Shown: piece after piece, positions 54,719 to 63,926 of the stretch | Position numbering within the stretch: the first letter of the stretch is position 1 | How the letters are laid out: the number at the start of each line of letters is the position of its first letter | Source of the DNA: Rhodobacterales bacterium RIFCSPHIGHO2_02_FULL_62_130 | Lineage (GTDB): Bacteria > Pseudomonadota > Alphaproteobacteria > Rhodobacterales > Rhodobacteraceae | Length of the DNA stretch: 64,000 nucleotides | Assembly (NCBI GenBank): GCA_001828855.1 | Contig: MHZT01000036.1 | Coordinates: 1 to 64,000, forward strand | Direction: 5' to 3' | Position numbers and translations under genes: made by a program | Notes under the pieces: generated by a model | What the model was told of the DNA's origin: nothing | Database searches by the model: none | Seen by the model: only the letters and a program-made list of their open reading frames with translations

Positions 54719-54799
54719 CCGCCGGAGGGTGAGATGCGCCCGGAAAAGGGTCCAGTGGACCCTTTTCAGCATCGAACGCCCCGCGCGTCGCGGGGCCGG
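54719..54799. repeat. 81-bp intergenic element, second copy
   Basis: Identical over 81 bases to 44544-44624, including AAAAGGGTCCA/TGGACCCTTTT and CCCCGCG/CGCGGGG hairpins. It follows a CTTAAATATCC tail module 12 bases past the dapA stop. Confidence 0.85.
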
Positions 54800-54838
54800 T
54801 GGGCCAAGATGAAACCATAGCGCCCGAAAGGTGCCAGC

Positions 54839-55699
54839 ATGACACCCAACCTGCGCGGCTCCCTATTCATGGTGGCGTCTATGGCGGGGTTTGCCGCCGA
54901 AGATGCGTTCCTCAAGGCCGCCGCGCGCCATGTGCCGGTGGGCGAGGCGATCTTGCTGATGGGGCTGATCGGCATTGCGGTGTTTTCCCTGATAGCCCTG
55001 CGCGCCGGCGAGCCGCCTTTGCCCCGCGCAATCCTGTCGCGCACCATGGCGATCCGGTCGGGGTTCGAGATTTCGGGGCGGCTGTTCTATGCGCTGGCCA
55101 TCGCGCTGACGCCGATTTCGGTCGCCTCGGCCATCCTGCAAGCCTCGCCTTTGCTGGTGGTGCTGGGGGCATCGGTGATTTTCGGGGAAAAGGTGGGGGC
55201 AAGGCGCTGGCTGCTGATTCTTGGCGGCTTTGCTGGCGTGCTGGTGATCCTGCGGCCGGGGCTTGCGGGGTTTGACGCGCTGTCGCTGCTGACCGTGCTG
55301 GCCATGATCGGATTTTCGGGGCGCGATCTTGCCACGCGCGCGGCACCGCCTGCGCTGTCGAATGCCCAGCTTGGCGTGACCGGCTTTGTCATGCTGACCC
55401 TGTCGGGCGCGATCATCCTGCTGGTGGGTGGCGGGGCCAGCCTGCCCGACCCGCAAACGCTTGGCCTGATCGCGGGGGCCGCCCTGTTCGGGATTTCCGC
55501 CTATGCCGCCCTGACCCAAGCCATGCGGACCGGCGACGTGTCAACCGTCGCCCCCTTCCGCTATACGCGGCTGCTCTTCGCCATGGTGATGGGGGTGATG
55601 GTGTTCGGCGAGCGTCCCGACACCGCCACCCTGCTGGGCAGCGCCATCATCGTAGCCTGCGGCATCGCCATCCTGACGCAAAAGCGCCGCACGGCCTGA
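54839..55699 (+). CDS. EamA-family (DMT) transporter
   Basis: 286 residues with ten hydrophobic segments: LRGSLFMVASMAGFAAEDAF at the start, FGEKVGARRWLLILGGFAGV in the middle, and FRYTRLLFAMVMGVMVFGER near the end. A fourth member of this family in the window. No pathway context beyond dapA upstream. Confidence 0.86.
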   Translation: MTPNLRGSLFMVASMAGFAAEDAFLKAAARHVPVGEAILLMGLIGIAVFSLIALRAGEPPLPRAILSRTMAIRSGFEISGRLFYALAIALTPISVASAILQASPLLVVLGASVIFGEKVGARRWLLILGGFAGVLVILRPGLAGFDALSLLTVLAMIGFSGRDLATRAAPPALSNAQLGVTGFVMLTLSGAIILLVGGGASLPDPQTLGLIAGAALFGISAYAALTQAMRTGDVSTVAPFRYTRLLFAMVMGVMVFGERPDTATLLGSAIIVACGIAILTQKRRTA

Positions 55700-55707
55700 C
55701 CTGCGGT

Positions 55708-56163
55708 CTAACCGTCCGCACGGCTGCGGTTGCGGGTATGCTCGACCTGCCCCAGACGGATCTGCCGCAGCGCCTCGATCAACAGCGCGGTCAGCAGGCC
55801 AAAGGTCAGCAGCCCGTTGGCCGCCTCCATCCCCGCCAGCAGCCGCCACGGGTAAGCAGGCACCAGATCGCCCAGACCCAGCGTCGTATAGGCCACCAAC
55901 GAGAAATAGACCGCCTCTTCCAGCGTCGGAAACGCCCCCAACTGATGCAGCGCAATCCCCCAGACCCAAACGCCCGCCGTAATCACCCCCAGCACCCAGA
56001 TCGAAACCCCTGTCAGCAGCAGCACCAGCTTGGGGCGATGCGGCTCGCGCAGCAACCAGCCATGGCTTCGCAGAAAGAATACCTCCAGCAGCATCGCCGC
56101 CACCGCTGCAATCAGGATATTTGCGATCAGCAAGCCACTCCCCACCGCGATCTGAAGAAACAT
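55708..56163 (-). CDS. Two-transmembrane potassium channel-like protein
   Basis: 151 residues. Hydrophobic segments at about 1-28, 45-70 and 100-130, with a pore loop [18 protein letters not shown]. The filter reads TLGLGD instead of TVGYGD, so the usual Tyr is Leu; selectivity may differ. There is no regulatory domain. I start at ATG 56163 (MFLQIAVGS). Converges on the DMT gene and diverges from smpB. Confidence 0.78.
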   Translation of the reverse strand: MFLQIAVGSGLLIANILIAAVAAMLLEVFFLRSHGWLLREPHRPKLVLLLTGVSIWVLGVITAGVWVWGIALHQLGAFPTLEEAVYFSLVAYTTLGLGDLVPAYPWRLLAGMEAANGLLTFGLLTALLIEALRQIRLGQVEHTRNRSRADG

Positions 56164-56215
56164 CCTTGCCCCCCGACTGGACTTCACCCGCATCGTCGCC
56201 TATTTCGGGCAGACC

Positions 56216-56701
56216 ATGGCAGAGAAATCCGATCCCAATTCCAAACTTATCGCCGAAAACCGGCGTGCGCGGTTCGATTACCACATCGAATGGGATCTGG
56301 AAGCAGGCATCATGCTGCACGGCTCCGAAGTGAAGTCGCTTCGCAAGGGCGGGTCCAACATCGCCGAAAGCTATGCCTCGGTTGAGGGCGGCGAGCTGTG
56401 GCTGATCAACGGCTATATCGCGCCCTATCTGCAAGCCAACCTGTTCCCGCACGAAGAACGCCGCCGCCGCAAGCTGCTGGTGTCGAAGAAGGAACTGTCG
56501 CGGCTGTGGAACGCGGTCGGGCGCGAGGGCATGACCATCGTGCCGATGAAGATGTATTTCAACGATCGCGGCATCGTGAAGTTAAAGCTGGGCGTGGCCA
56601 AGGGCAAAAAGCTGGCCGACAAGCGCGAAACCAGCGCCAAGCGCGACTGGGACCGCCAGAAAGCCCGCATCATGAAAGAAGGCGTGCGCGCCAAGTTCTG
56701 A
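56216..56701 (+). CDS. smpB: SsrA-binding protein
   Basis: 161 residues; binds tmRNA and brings it to stalled ribosomes. [40 protein letters not shown] and the basic tail [12 protein letters not shown] are characteristic. tmRNA itself is not in this window. Confidence 0.95.
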   Translation: MAEKSDPNSKLIAENRRARFDYHIEWDLEAGIMLHGSEVKSLRKGGSNIAESYASVEGGELWLINGYIAPYLQANLFPHEERRRRKLLVSKKELSRLWNAVGREGMTIVPMKMYFNDRGIVKLKLGVAKGKKLADKRETSAKRDWDRQKARIMKEGVRAKF

Positions 56702-56810
56702 TCGGCGTCGCAACTTTATTGCGCGGCGGATGGCCTGTTCCTGCCTCTGTCACTTGCCTGACAAGTCCCTTCGGTTTAACTGCACCTCCATCCCCCGCAA
56801 GGAGCCTGCA

Positions 56811-57659
56811 ATGACCGATGATCCGAAAACACTGGTGTCGACCGACTGGCTTGCCGCGCATCTGAAAGACCCCGACCTGCGCGTGATCGACGCAAGCTGG
56901 TATCTGCCCGATGCAGGCCGCGACGCGCGGGCCGAGTATAACGCCGCCCATATCCCCGGCGCGCGCTTCTTCGACATCGACGAGATTTCCGATCAGCGGT
57001 CAAACCTGCCGCACATGGCCCCGCCGCCCGAGAAATTCATCAGCCGCATGCGCGCGATGGGCATCGGCGACGGGCATCAGGTGGTGGTCTATGACGGCGC
57101 GGGCATCTTTTCTGCCGCGCGGGTGTGGTGGACCTTCCGGCTGATGGGCAAGATGGATGTGGCCGTGCTGGACGGCGGCTTCCCGAAATGGCGCGCCGAG
57201 GGCCGCGAGATCGAAGACATGCCCCCGATCCTGCGCGACCGTCACATGACCGTCAGCCGCCAGAATCATCTGGTCAAAGACGTCACCCAAGTGGCCCATG
57301 CCGCCAAACTGGCCGAGGCCGAGATCATCGACGCCCGCTCTGCCGCGCGGTTCAAGGGCGAGGCCCCCGAACCCCGTGCAGGTCTGCGCGGCGGCCATAT
57401 TCCGGGATCGAAGAACGTGCCTTTCGCCACCATGCTGAACGGTGACGGCACGATGAAACCCGCGACCGAGTTGCGCGCGGTGTTCGAAGCGGCGGGCGTA
57501 AACCTGTCAAAACCCGCGATCACCACCTGCGGTTCCGGCGTGACGGCTGCCGTGCTGTCGCTGGCGCTGGAACGCATCGGCCACAAGACCCACGCGCTTT
57601 ATGACGGCTCATGGGCCGAATGGGGCATGTATGACGACCTTGCGGTCGAAAAAGGATAA
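56811..57659 (+). CDS. sseA: 3-mercaptopyruvate sulfurtransferase
   Basis: 282 residues with two rhodanese domains. The active-site loop in the second domain is CGSGVTA, the mercaptopyruvate type (thiosulfate enzymes have CRKGVT). RVIDASWYLPDAGRDARAEY and GGHIPGSKNVPFATML are typical. ATG 56811 has AAGGAG upstream. It is followed four bases later by an aminotransferase; pairing would make sense because transamination of cysteine yields mercaptopyruvate (inference). Confidence 0.92.
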   Translation: MTDDPKTLVSTDWLAAHLKDPDLRVIDASWYLPDAGRDARAEYNAAHIPGARFFDIDEISDQRSNLPHMAPPPEKFISRMRAMGIGDGHQVVVYDGAGIFSAARVWWTFRLMGKMDVAVLDGGFPKWRAEGREIEDMPPILRDRHMTVSRQNHLVKDVTQVAHAAKLAEAEIIDARSAARFKGEAPEPRAGLRGGHIPGSKNVPFATMLNGDGTMKPATELRAVFEAAGVNLSKPAITTCGSGVTAAVLSLALERIGHKTHALYDGSWAEWGMYDDLAVEKG

Positions 57660-57663
57660 GAGA

Positions 57664-58839
57664 ATGCTGGAAAGCCTGAACCCGCAGCCGCAGGACAAGA
57701 TCCTGCAACTGATCGCCATGTTCCGCGATGATCCGCGAACCGACAAGATCGACCTTGGCGTTGGTGTTTACAAGGACGCAACCGGCCTGACGCCGGTGAT
57801 GCGCGCAGTGAAAGCCGCCGAGAAAAAGCTGTGGGAAGAGGAAAAGACCAAGACCTACACCGGCCTTGCGGGCGAACCTGCCTATAACGCCGCGATGGTG
57901 TCGATGATCCTTGGGAACGGCTTTGCCGACCGCGCGGCATCCGTGGCCACGCCGGGCGGCACGGGCGCGATCCGGCAGGCGCTGGAACTGATCCGGCTGG
58001 CCTCGCCCAATGCAACGGTCTGGCTGTCGAACCCGACGTGGCCGAACCATCCGTCGATCATCAAATACCTTGGCATGAAAATGGCCGAGTATCGCTATTT
58101 CGACGCCGCCACCCGTGGCATCGACTTTGCGGGGCTGATGGAAGATCTGGCCCGCGTGCAGGCCGGTGATGCGGTGCTGCTGCATGGCTGCTGCCACAAC
58201 CCGACGGGCGCGAACCTGAACGCCGATCAATGGGCGCAGGTGACGGATCTCTTGCTGGCCAAGGGCGCTATCCCCTTCGTTGACCTCGCCTATCAGGGCT
58301 TTGGCGACGGGCTGGAAGAAGACGCCGCCGCCACCCGCATGATCGCCGCCAAGTTCCCCGAGGTGCTGATCGCCGCCTCGTGCAGCAAGAATTTCGGCAT
58401 CTACCGTGAACGCACAGGCATCCTGATCGCGTTGGGAGATGCCACCCGCAAAGCCGTGACCCAAGGCAACCTGAACTTCCTGAACCGGCAGAACTACAGC
58501 TTTCCGCCCGACCACGGCGCGCGTCTGGTGACGATGATTCTGGAAGACGACGCCCTGCGCGCCGACTGGAAAGCCGAGTTGGAAGAGGTCCGCCTGAACA
58601 TGCTTACGCTGCGGCAGTCGCTGGCAGATGAACTCCGCAAGGCAACCAACTCGGACCGCTTCGATTTCGTGGCCACCCATCGCGGCATGTTCAGCCGCCT
58701 TGGCCTGACCGAGGCGCAGGTGAACATCCTGCGCGAAAAGCATGGCATCTACATGGTGGGTGACAGTCGCATCAATATCGCCGGATTGAACGCGAAAACC
58801 GTTCCCATCCTTGCCGCTGCCATCGCCCAACTGGACTGA
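57664..58839 (+). CDS. Aromatic/aspartate aminotransferase (class I)
   Basis: 391 residues of the TyrB/AspC type. PLP lysine in ASCSKNFGIYRERTG, N-terminal DLGVGVYKDATGLTPVM, HGCCHNPTGANL and substrate arginine in GDSRINIAGLN. It could act on aromatic amino acids, aspartate or cysteine. The start has GATAAGAGA upstream and lies close to sseA, so the two are cotranscribed. Confidence 0.88.
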   Translation: MLESLNPQPQDKILQLIAMFRDDPRTDKIDLGVGVYKDATGLTPVMRAVKAAEKKLWEEEKTKTYTGLAGEPAYNAAMVSMILGNGFADRAASVATPGGTGAIRQALELIRLASPNATVWLSNPTWPNHPSIIKYLGMKMAEYRYFDAATRGIDFAGLMEDLARVQAGDAVLLHGCCHNPTGANLNADQWAQVTDLLLAKGAIPFVDLAYQGFGDGLEEDAAATRMIAAKFPEVLIAASCSKNFGIYRERTGILIALGDATRKAVTQGNLNFLNRQNYSFPPDHGARLVTMILEDDALRADWKAELEEVRLNMLTLRQSLADELRKATNSDRFDFVATHRGMFSRLGLTEAQVNILREKHGIYMVGDSRINIAGLNAKTVPILAAAIAQLD

Positions 58840-58889
58840 TCCCACGGCGCGCGTGCCGCGCAAGCCCCTGTCTCACCCGCGCGAAATGC

Positions 58890-59010
58890 GCGGGTTCGGC
58901 GTCAGGGGGCATTCTGCCCCCTCGCCCGTTCCGGGCTCACCCCCTGAGAGTATTTGGGCCAAGATGAAGCCGCTTTGTCTTCATCTTGGCTTAAATACTC
59001 CCGCCGGAGG
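58890..59010. repeat. Composite hairpin element with facing tail modules
   Basis: GGGGGC/GCCCCC and GCCCG/CGGGC hairpins and CCCCC lead into GAGTATTTGGGCCAAGATGA (arm 58948-58969), which pairs with the complementary arm 58979-59000 (20 of 22 positions). A CCGCCGGAGGC head follows. It fills the gap between the aminotransferase and amt genes; no gene is supported here. Confidence 0.7.
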
Positions 59011-59100
59011 CAACGGCGGAGCCGGTTGGCCGAAGGCCAGAGGCGACTGAAAAGACCTCGCGCCTGTGGCGCTCAATTTGAAAAGCCCCGGAAAATGAAA

Positions 59101-59129
59101 ACGGCCCGCAGGATCATCCTGCGGGCCGT
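59101..59129 (-). terminator. Terminator of glnK-amt
   Basis: ACGGCCCGCAGGAT pairs with ATCCTGCGGGCCGT around one base; on the minus strand TTTTCATTTTC follows, 18 bases past the amt stop. Confidence 0.85.
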
Positions 59130-59146
59130 TTCGTTCTGTAAACCGA

Positions 59147-60460
59147 TCAGCCGTGGTAGGCTTGTTCGCCATGCGAGGTCAGGTCAAGGCCCTGACGTTC
59201 GGTGTCGGTGTCGACGCGCAGGCCGATGGTCATATCGACCAGCTTGTACAGCACGAAAGAGATCACCCCCGACCAGACCAGCGTGATCGCCACAGCTTCG
59301 ATCTGAATCCAGACCTGTGCCGCGATGGAATAGTCGTCGCCCTTCACGCCGCCAAGGCTTCCGGCCGAGAACACACCCGTCAGGATCGCGCCAAGGATAC
59401 CGCCAACGCCGTGGATGCCGAACACGTCAAGGCTGTCGTCGTATTTCAGCTTGTTCTTCACCACGGTGACGAAGAAGTAGCAGACCACCGCCGCGATGAC
59501 ACCCAGTGCAATCGCGCCCACCGGGCCGACCGTGCCGCAGGCCGGGGTGATCGCCACCAGACCTGCCACCATGCCCGAGGCCGCACCCAGCATTGAGGCT
59601 TTGCCGCGCTGGATGCCTTCCAGCACCGACCATGCCAGCGTCGCCCCAGCCGTTGCGACGAAGGTGTTGATCATCGCCAGCGTCGCGCCGCCATTGGCTT
59701 CAAGGTTAGAGCCGACGTTGAAGCCGAACCAGCCGACCCACAGCATCGACGCGCCGATCATGGTCATCACCATCGAGTGGGGTGCCATGTTCTCTTTGCC
59801 CAAACCTACACGCTTGCCGATCACAAGGCAGCCGACCAGCGCGGCAATACCGGCGTTGATGTGAACCACGGTGCCGCCGGCAAAGTCGATCGCACCCATC
59901 ACAAAGATCAGCCCCGAAACGTCCCAGACCATATGGGCGACGGGGAAATAGACCAGCGTGACCCAAAGCGCGCTGAACAGCAGGACGGCGGTGAATTTCA
60001 CCCGTTCTGCAAAGGCCCCGATGATCAGCGCGGGCGTGATCGCCGCAAAGGTCATCTGGAACACGATGAACAGATATTCCGGGATCACATAGCCCGCCGA
60101 GAAGGTGGCCGACATGCTGTCCGGCGTCACGCCTGCCAGAAACAGCTTCCCGAAGCCGCCCCAGTAGGGCGAGGTGCCGCCGCCGAAGGTCACCGAATAG
60201 CCGTAGACAACCCAGATCACCATCACAAGACAGGCGATCAGCGTGGTCTGCATCAGCACCGACAGCATGTTCTTGCTGCGGACCAGACCGCCATAGAACA
60301 GCGCAAGGCCGGGGATCGTCATGAACAGCACCAGCACGGTCGAGGTCATCATCCACGACACATCGCCCTTGTCCATCACCGGGGCGGCATCCTGCGCCAT
60401 CGCAGGCAGGGCCGTCATCAGCGACGCCGCCAGAAGTCCAACTTTCTTCAACATGTCCAT
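59147..60460 (-). CDS. amt: Ammonium transporter
   Basis: 437 residues with a cleavable-looking N-terminus (KKVGLLAASLMTALPAMAQ) and eleven membrane helices. GAIDFAGGTVVHINAGIAAL and FGIHGVGGILGAILTGVFSA carry the twin pore histidines. The C-terminal tail (GEQAYHG) is the usual GlnK contact. It starts nine bases after glnK, the standard glnK-amt pair. Confidence 0.95.
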   Translation of the reverse strand: MDMLKKVGLLAASLMTALPAMAQDAAPVMDKGDVSWMMTSTVLVLFMTIPGLALFYGGLVRSKNMLSVLMQTTLIACLVMVIWVVYGYSVTFGGGTSPYWGGFGKLFLAGVTPDSMSATFSAGYVIPEYLFIVFQMTFAAITPALIIGAFAERVKFTAVLLFSALWVTLVYFPVAHMVWDVSGLIFVMGAIDFAGGTVVHINAGIAALVGCLVIGKRVGLGKENMAPHSMVMTMIGASMLWVGWFGFNVGSNLEANGGATLAMINTFVATAGATLAWSVLEGIQRGKASMLGAASGMVAGLVAITPACGTVGPVGAIALGVIAAVVCYFFVTVVKNKLKYDDSLDVFGIHGVGGILGAILTGVFSAGSLGGVKGDDYSIAAQVWIQIEAVAITLVWSGVISFVLYKLVDMTIGLRVDTDTERQGLDLTSHGEQAYHG

Positions 60461-60469
60461 CCCCTTCCC

Positions 60470-60808
60470 TTACAGCGCGTCATCGTCGGTTTCACCCGTC
60501 CGAACCCGCAGGGCTTTTTCCACATCCAGCACAAAGATCTTGCCGTCACCGATTTTGCCCGTGCGCGCGGTCTTGCTGATCGTGTCGATCACCTGATCGG
60601 CCAGACCATCGCCGACGATGATCTCAAGCCGCATCTTCGGCACGAAGTTCACGGCGTATTCCGCGCCGCGATAGATTTCGGTATGGCCCGACTGCGTGCC
60701 GAAGCCTTTGATTTCCGTAACCATCATCCCCCGAACACCGATCGCGGTCAGCGCTTCGCGCACCTCGTCCAGTTTGTAGGGCTTGATGGCGGCTATGATC
60801 ATCTTCAC
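60470..60808 (-). CDS. glnK: PII nitrogen regulatory protein GlnK
   Basis: 112 residues. The T-loop GAEYAVNFVPK holds the uridylylation Tyr, and KIGDGKIFVLDVEKALRVRT is the PII signature. It senses 2-oxoglutarate and ATP/ADP and blocks Amt when ammonium is high. GTG 60808 gives VKMIIAAIKPYKL; ATG 60802 is possible. I looked for a sigma-54 promoter upstream and found none convincing. Confidence 0.95.
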   Translation of the reverse strand: MKMIIAAIKPYKLDEVREALTAIGVRGMMVTEIKGFGTQSGHTEIYRGAEYAVNFVPKMRLEIIVGDGLADQVIDTISKTARTGKIGDGKIFVLDVEKALRVRTGETDDDAL

Positions 60809-61052
60809 GTCACACCCCTTTTCCTGTGCTAAGGCCCACAGCGGGCTCTCGACATCAGAAGGCGGCCTTCGCAGGTGCAGCACAAGTTTAGGGCGGTCTG
60901 AAAACCCGATCTGGCACGAATGGGCTAGAAAATTTGCACAGTTTTTCGCCAATGCCTATTTTGTAGGCTATTTAGGCAGCCGAATCGGCGGCCTTGGTTC
61001 TTCGCATTCCCGGAAGAACCGTTTAGAATGCTGAAAACACCAAAGGCGGGCA

Positions 61053-63260
61053 GTGGCAGGCATGGCGGCATCGGGCAAAGGACGTGGTCCCCTTGTGGCG
61101 GACCGGCGCTATGCGTCAGCACGCAAGGCTGCGACGGGTGGCACACCGCCCCGCAAACCCGCACCCAAGCGCGCCGCGCCGCGCCGCAGCAATGCGCGCA
61201 ACCCGATCGTGCGGCTGGTGGTCGGGCTGGTCAGCCTGATCTGGCGTATCATCTGGGGGACTTTCCTGCGCGTCGGCATCGTCTCGGCGCTGATCCTTGG
61301 GATGGTGGTGTTCTACTTCTACGCCCAACTTCCCCCCGTTGCCGACCTGCTGGATGGGCGCGCGCGCGGGTCTGTCACCCTGCTGGACCGCAACGACACC
61401 GTCTTTGCCTGGCGGGGCGAGACGTTTGGCGGCCAGATCACCTCGGACACGGTATCGCCCGACCTCTTGAATGCCGTGGTCGCCACCGAGGACAAACGCT
61501 TTTACCGCCACTTCGGCATCAGCCCGCGCGGCATCGCTTCGGCCATCCGTATCAACCTGTCCGAAGGCCGTGGCCCGCTGGAGGGCAACGGCGGCTCCAC
61601 CATCACCCAGCAGGTTGCCAAACTGCTGTGCCTTGGCGTGCCTTACGATACCGCCACTTGGAAATCCGAAGCCGATTACGAAGATGACTGCCGCTCGGGC
61701 GGGGTCTGGCGCAAGCTCAAGGAAATCCCCTACGCCATTGCGATGGAGGCGAAATACTCCAAGGCGGAAATCCTGACGATCTACTTCAACCGCGCCTATC
61801 TGGGCGCAGGCGCGCGCGGCTTCGAGGCTGCGGCCCAGCGCTATTTCGGCATTTCCGCCAATCAGGTGAACCCCGCGCAGGCGGCGATGCTGGCGGGTCT
61901 GCTGAAAGCGCCTTCGAAATATGCCCCCACCAACAACCTGAAACGCGCGCAAGAACGTGCCAATGTCATCATCGGGCTGATGCAGGAACAGGGCTATCTG
62001 ACCGCCGCGCAGGCCGACGACGCCCGTGCCAACCCCGCGCAACTGTCCGAGGCGGCGCAGACCAAATCCGGCGGCTTTTTCGCCGATTGGGTGATGGAGG
62101 CCGCCCCCGCCTTTCTGACCTCGGAAACCACCGAGGACGTGATCATCCGCACCACGCTGGACCAGAAGATGCAGCGGCAGGCCGAAGAGGCGCTGGCATG
62201 GGTGTTCGAAAACAAGATCAAGGCCGGATCAAAGGCCCAGGCCGCGATTGTGGTGATGAGCGCGGACGGTGCCGTGCGTGCCATGGTCGGCGGTCGCAAG
62301 ATCGAAGAAGCGGGGGCGTTCAACCGCGCCACACAGGCCTTGCGGCAAACCGGCTCCTCCTTCAAACCCTTCGTCTATGCCGCCGCCCTTGATCTGGGCT
62401 GGAGTCCTGCGGATTTCGTCGATGACAGCCCGCTGACCATCAATATCCCCGGTTCCGGCCCTTGGACGCCACAGAACTACGACAAAGAATTCAAGGGCAT
62501 GATCACCCTGACCGATGCGCTGAAGGAAAGCCGCAACATCCCTGCTGTCCGCGTCTCCGAAGCCGTAGGCCGCGATCTGGTCCGCACCGTCGCCGAAGGA
62601 TTCGGCATCGCGTCAGATCTTGCCGCTGGCCCCGCACTTGCGCTGGGGGCCTCGGAATCCACCCTGATCGAGATGACCGGCGCCTATGCGGGCATCCTGA
62701 ACGGCGGCTCGTCCGTGACGCCCTATGGTCTGGTCGAGCTGAAACTGAAGGACGAAGACACCCCCCTGATGGGCGCCGGCGGCGGCATTGGCGAACGGGT
62801 GATTTCCGAACAGGCCGCGCAACTGCTGACCTATATGATGTCACAGGTGATTGAGGGCGGCACCGGCGCGCGCGCGCGGCTGGATGGTCGCCCCGCAGCG
62901 GGCAAGACCGGCACCACCCAGGCCGCGCGGGATGCGTGGTTCATCGGCTTTACCGCCGATTACGTGGCAGGCGTCTGGATGGGCTATGACGACAATACCC
63001 CGCTTGCGGGTGTCACCGGCGGCGGGCTTCCTGCCGAAATCTGGCACGAGGTGATGACCCGCATCACCGAAGGCGCGCCCGTCAACGATCTGCCGATGCT
63101 TGTTCCCGAACCGCGCCTGCCGCCGCAGCCGGACTATACAGATCCGAATATGCCTGATCCGGCCCTTCAAGACCCGGCCTATCAAGATCCTGCCCAACCC
63201 GCACAAGAGATTGATCCGGTCGAAGCCCTGCTGCGCGATCTTCTGGGCGAAAACAACTAA
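61053..63260 (+). CDS. Bifunctional penicillin-binding protein 1A-type
   Basis: 735 residues. A basic cytoplasmic N-terminus of about 60 residues and one membrane helix precede the GT51 glycosyltransferase domain (ATEDKRFYRHFGISPRG, GGSTITQQVAK, with catalytic Glu). The transpeptidase domain has SSFKPF (active Ser), SRN and KTGTT. A Pro/Asp-rich repeat tail (DPALQDPAYQDPA) ends it. GTG 61053 or ATG 61062 is the start. Builds and cross-links peptidoglycan. Confidence 0.92.
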   Translation: MAGMAASGKGRGPLVADRRYASARKAATGGTPPRKPAPKRAAPRRSNARNPIVRLVVGLVSLIWRIIWGTFLRVGIVSALILGMVVFYFYAQLPPVADLLDGRARGSVTLLDRNDTVFAWRGETFGGQITSDTVSPDLLNAVVATEDKRFYRHFGISPRGIASAIRINLSEGRGPLEGNGGSTITQQVAKLLCLGVPYDTATWKSEADYEDDCRSGGVWRKLKEIPYAIAMEAKYSKAEILTIYFNRAYLGAGARGFEAAAQRYFGISANQVNPAQAAMLAGLLKAPSKYAPTNNLKRAQERANVIIGLMQEQGYLTAAQADDARANPAQLSEAAQTKSGGFFADWVMEAAPAFLTSETTEDVIIRTTLDQKMQRQAEEALAWVFENKIKAGSKAQAAIVVMSADGAVRAMVGGRKIEEAGAFNRATQALRQTGSSFKPFVYAAALDLGWSPADFVDDSPLTINIPGSGPWTPQNYDKEFKGMITLTDALKESRNIPAVRVSEAVGRDLVRTVAEGFGIASDLAAGPALALGASESTLIEMTGAYAGILNGGSSVTPYGLVELKLKDEDTPLMGAGGGIGERVISEQAAQLLTYMMSQVIEGGTGARARLDGRPAAGKTGTTQAARDAWFIGFTADYVAGVWMGYDDNTPLAGVTGGGLPAEIWHEVMTRITEGAPVNDLPMLVPEPRLPPQPDYTDPNMPDPALQDPAYQDPAQPAQEIDPVEALLRDLLGENN

Positions 63261-63284
63261 GGGCGCCCCCATCGGGACGCCCTT
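63259..63284. terminator. Hairpin after the PBP gene
   Basis: AAGGGCG and CGCCCTT with an inner CCC/GGG pair form a hairpin overlapping the stop. No T run; weak. Confidence 0.45.
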
Positions 63285-63314
63285 CGGCCTTCTCGGAAAA
63301 TCCGGTCCGCCGCG

Positions 63315-63926
63315 TCAGATCTTCTTCAGATCCGCGATCAGCTTGTCGATATCGCCCTTGCGCTTGTCCAGCATCGCGCCAACTTCGGTGCGCTCGCTGG
63401 TCAGCATGTTGACGCCTTCGATGATGATGTTGAAGAACAGGTTCTTGCCGGACTTGTCCGACACATGCCAGCGCAGATCGAACGGCGCTTCGCCCTGCAA
63501 ATGGGCAACCGAAATCACTTCATACCAGCTTTTCATCGGCTTGGCGTCGGTCACTTCGATCCGACCGCCGATAAACTCGCGAAAGCGGCGGCCATATTTG
63601 CGGCTGATATAGCCCTGATAGGCCTTGGTGAACGCCGTCATCTGCGCCTTGCTGGCGGTGCGCGCCTCTGGCCCAAGGGCAAAGCGGGCAATCTGCGGCA
63701 CATCGGCATATTTCCCGAAAATCCGCTCGAATTCGGGGAACATCGCCGCCTCGGACTTGCCCGAGTTGATCACCGCATTCACATCCGCAATCGCCTTGTC
63801 GATCAGACCGCGCGCCTGATCAACCGTCAGCGCCATGGCGGGCAAAGGCAGCGCCAGCGCGACCGAGCCAATCGCAAACCCGGCCGCAAAGCGGCGGCGG
63901 GTCATCATGTTGTCATCACTGTGCAT
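63315..63926 (-). CDS. mlaC: MlaC-type phospholipid-binding protein
   Basis: 203 residues. A twin-arginine-like export signal (MMTRRRFAAGFAIGSVALAL) precedes the Tgt2/MlaC domain (FPEFERIFGKYADVPQIARF, YQGYISRKYGRRFREFIGGR). It shuttles phospholipids across the periplasm. I start at ATG 63926, which has GAGGA five bases before it and overlaps the upstream MlaA reading frame. Confidence 0.87.
   Translation of the reverse strand: MHSDDNMMTRRRFAAGFAIGSVALALPLPAMALTVDQARGLIDKAIADVNAVINSGKSEAAMFPEFERIFGKYADVPQIARFALGPEARTASKAQMTAFTKAYQGYISRKYGRRFREFIGGRIEVTDAKPMKSWYEVISVAHLQGEAPFDLRWHVSDKSGKNLFFNIIIEGVNMLTSERTEVGAMLDKRKGDIDKLIADLKKI

Noticed and set aside
60809-61052. Sigma-54 promoter upstream of glnK
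   Set aside because: TGGCAC occurs at 60912 on the plus strand, but the GC element at the right distance is missing and the strand is wrong for glnK.
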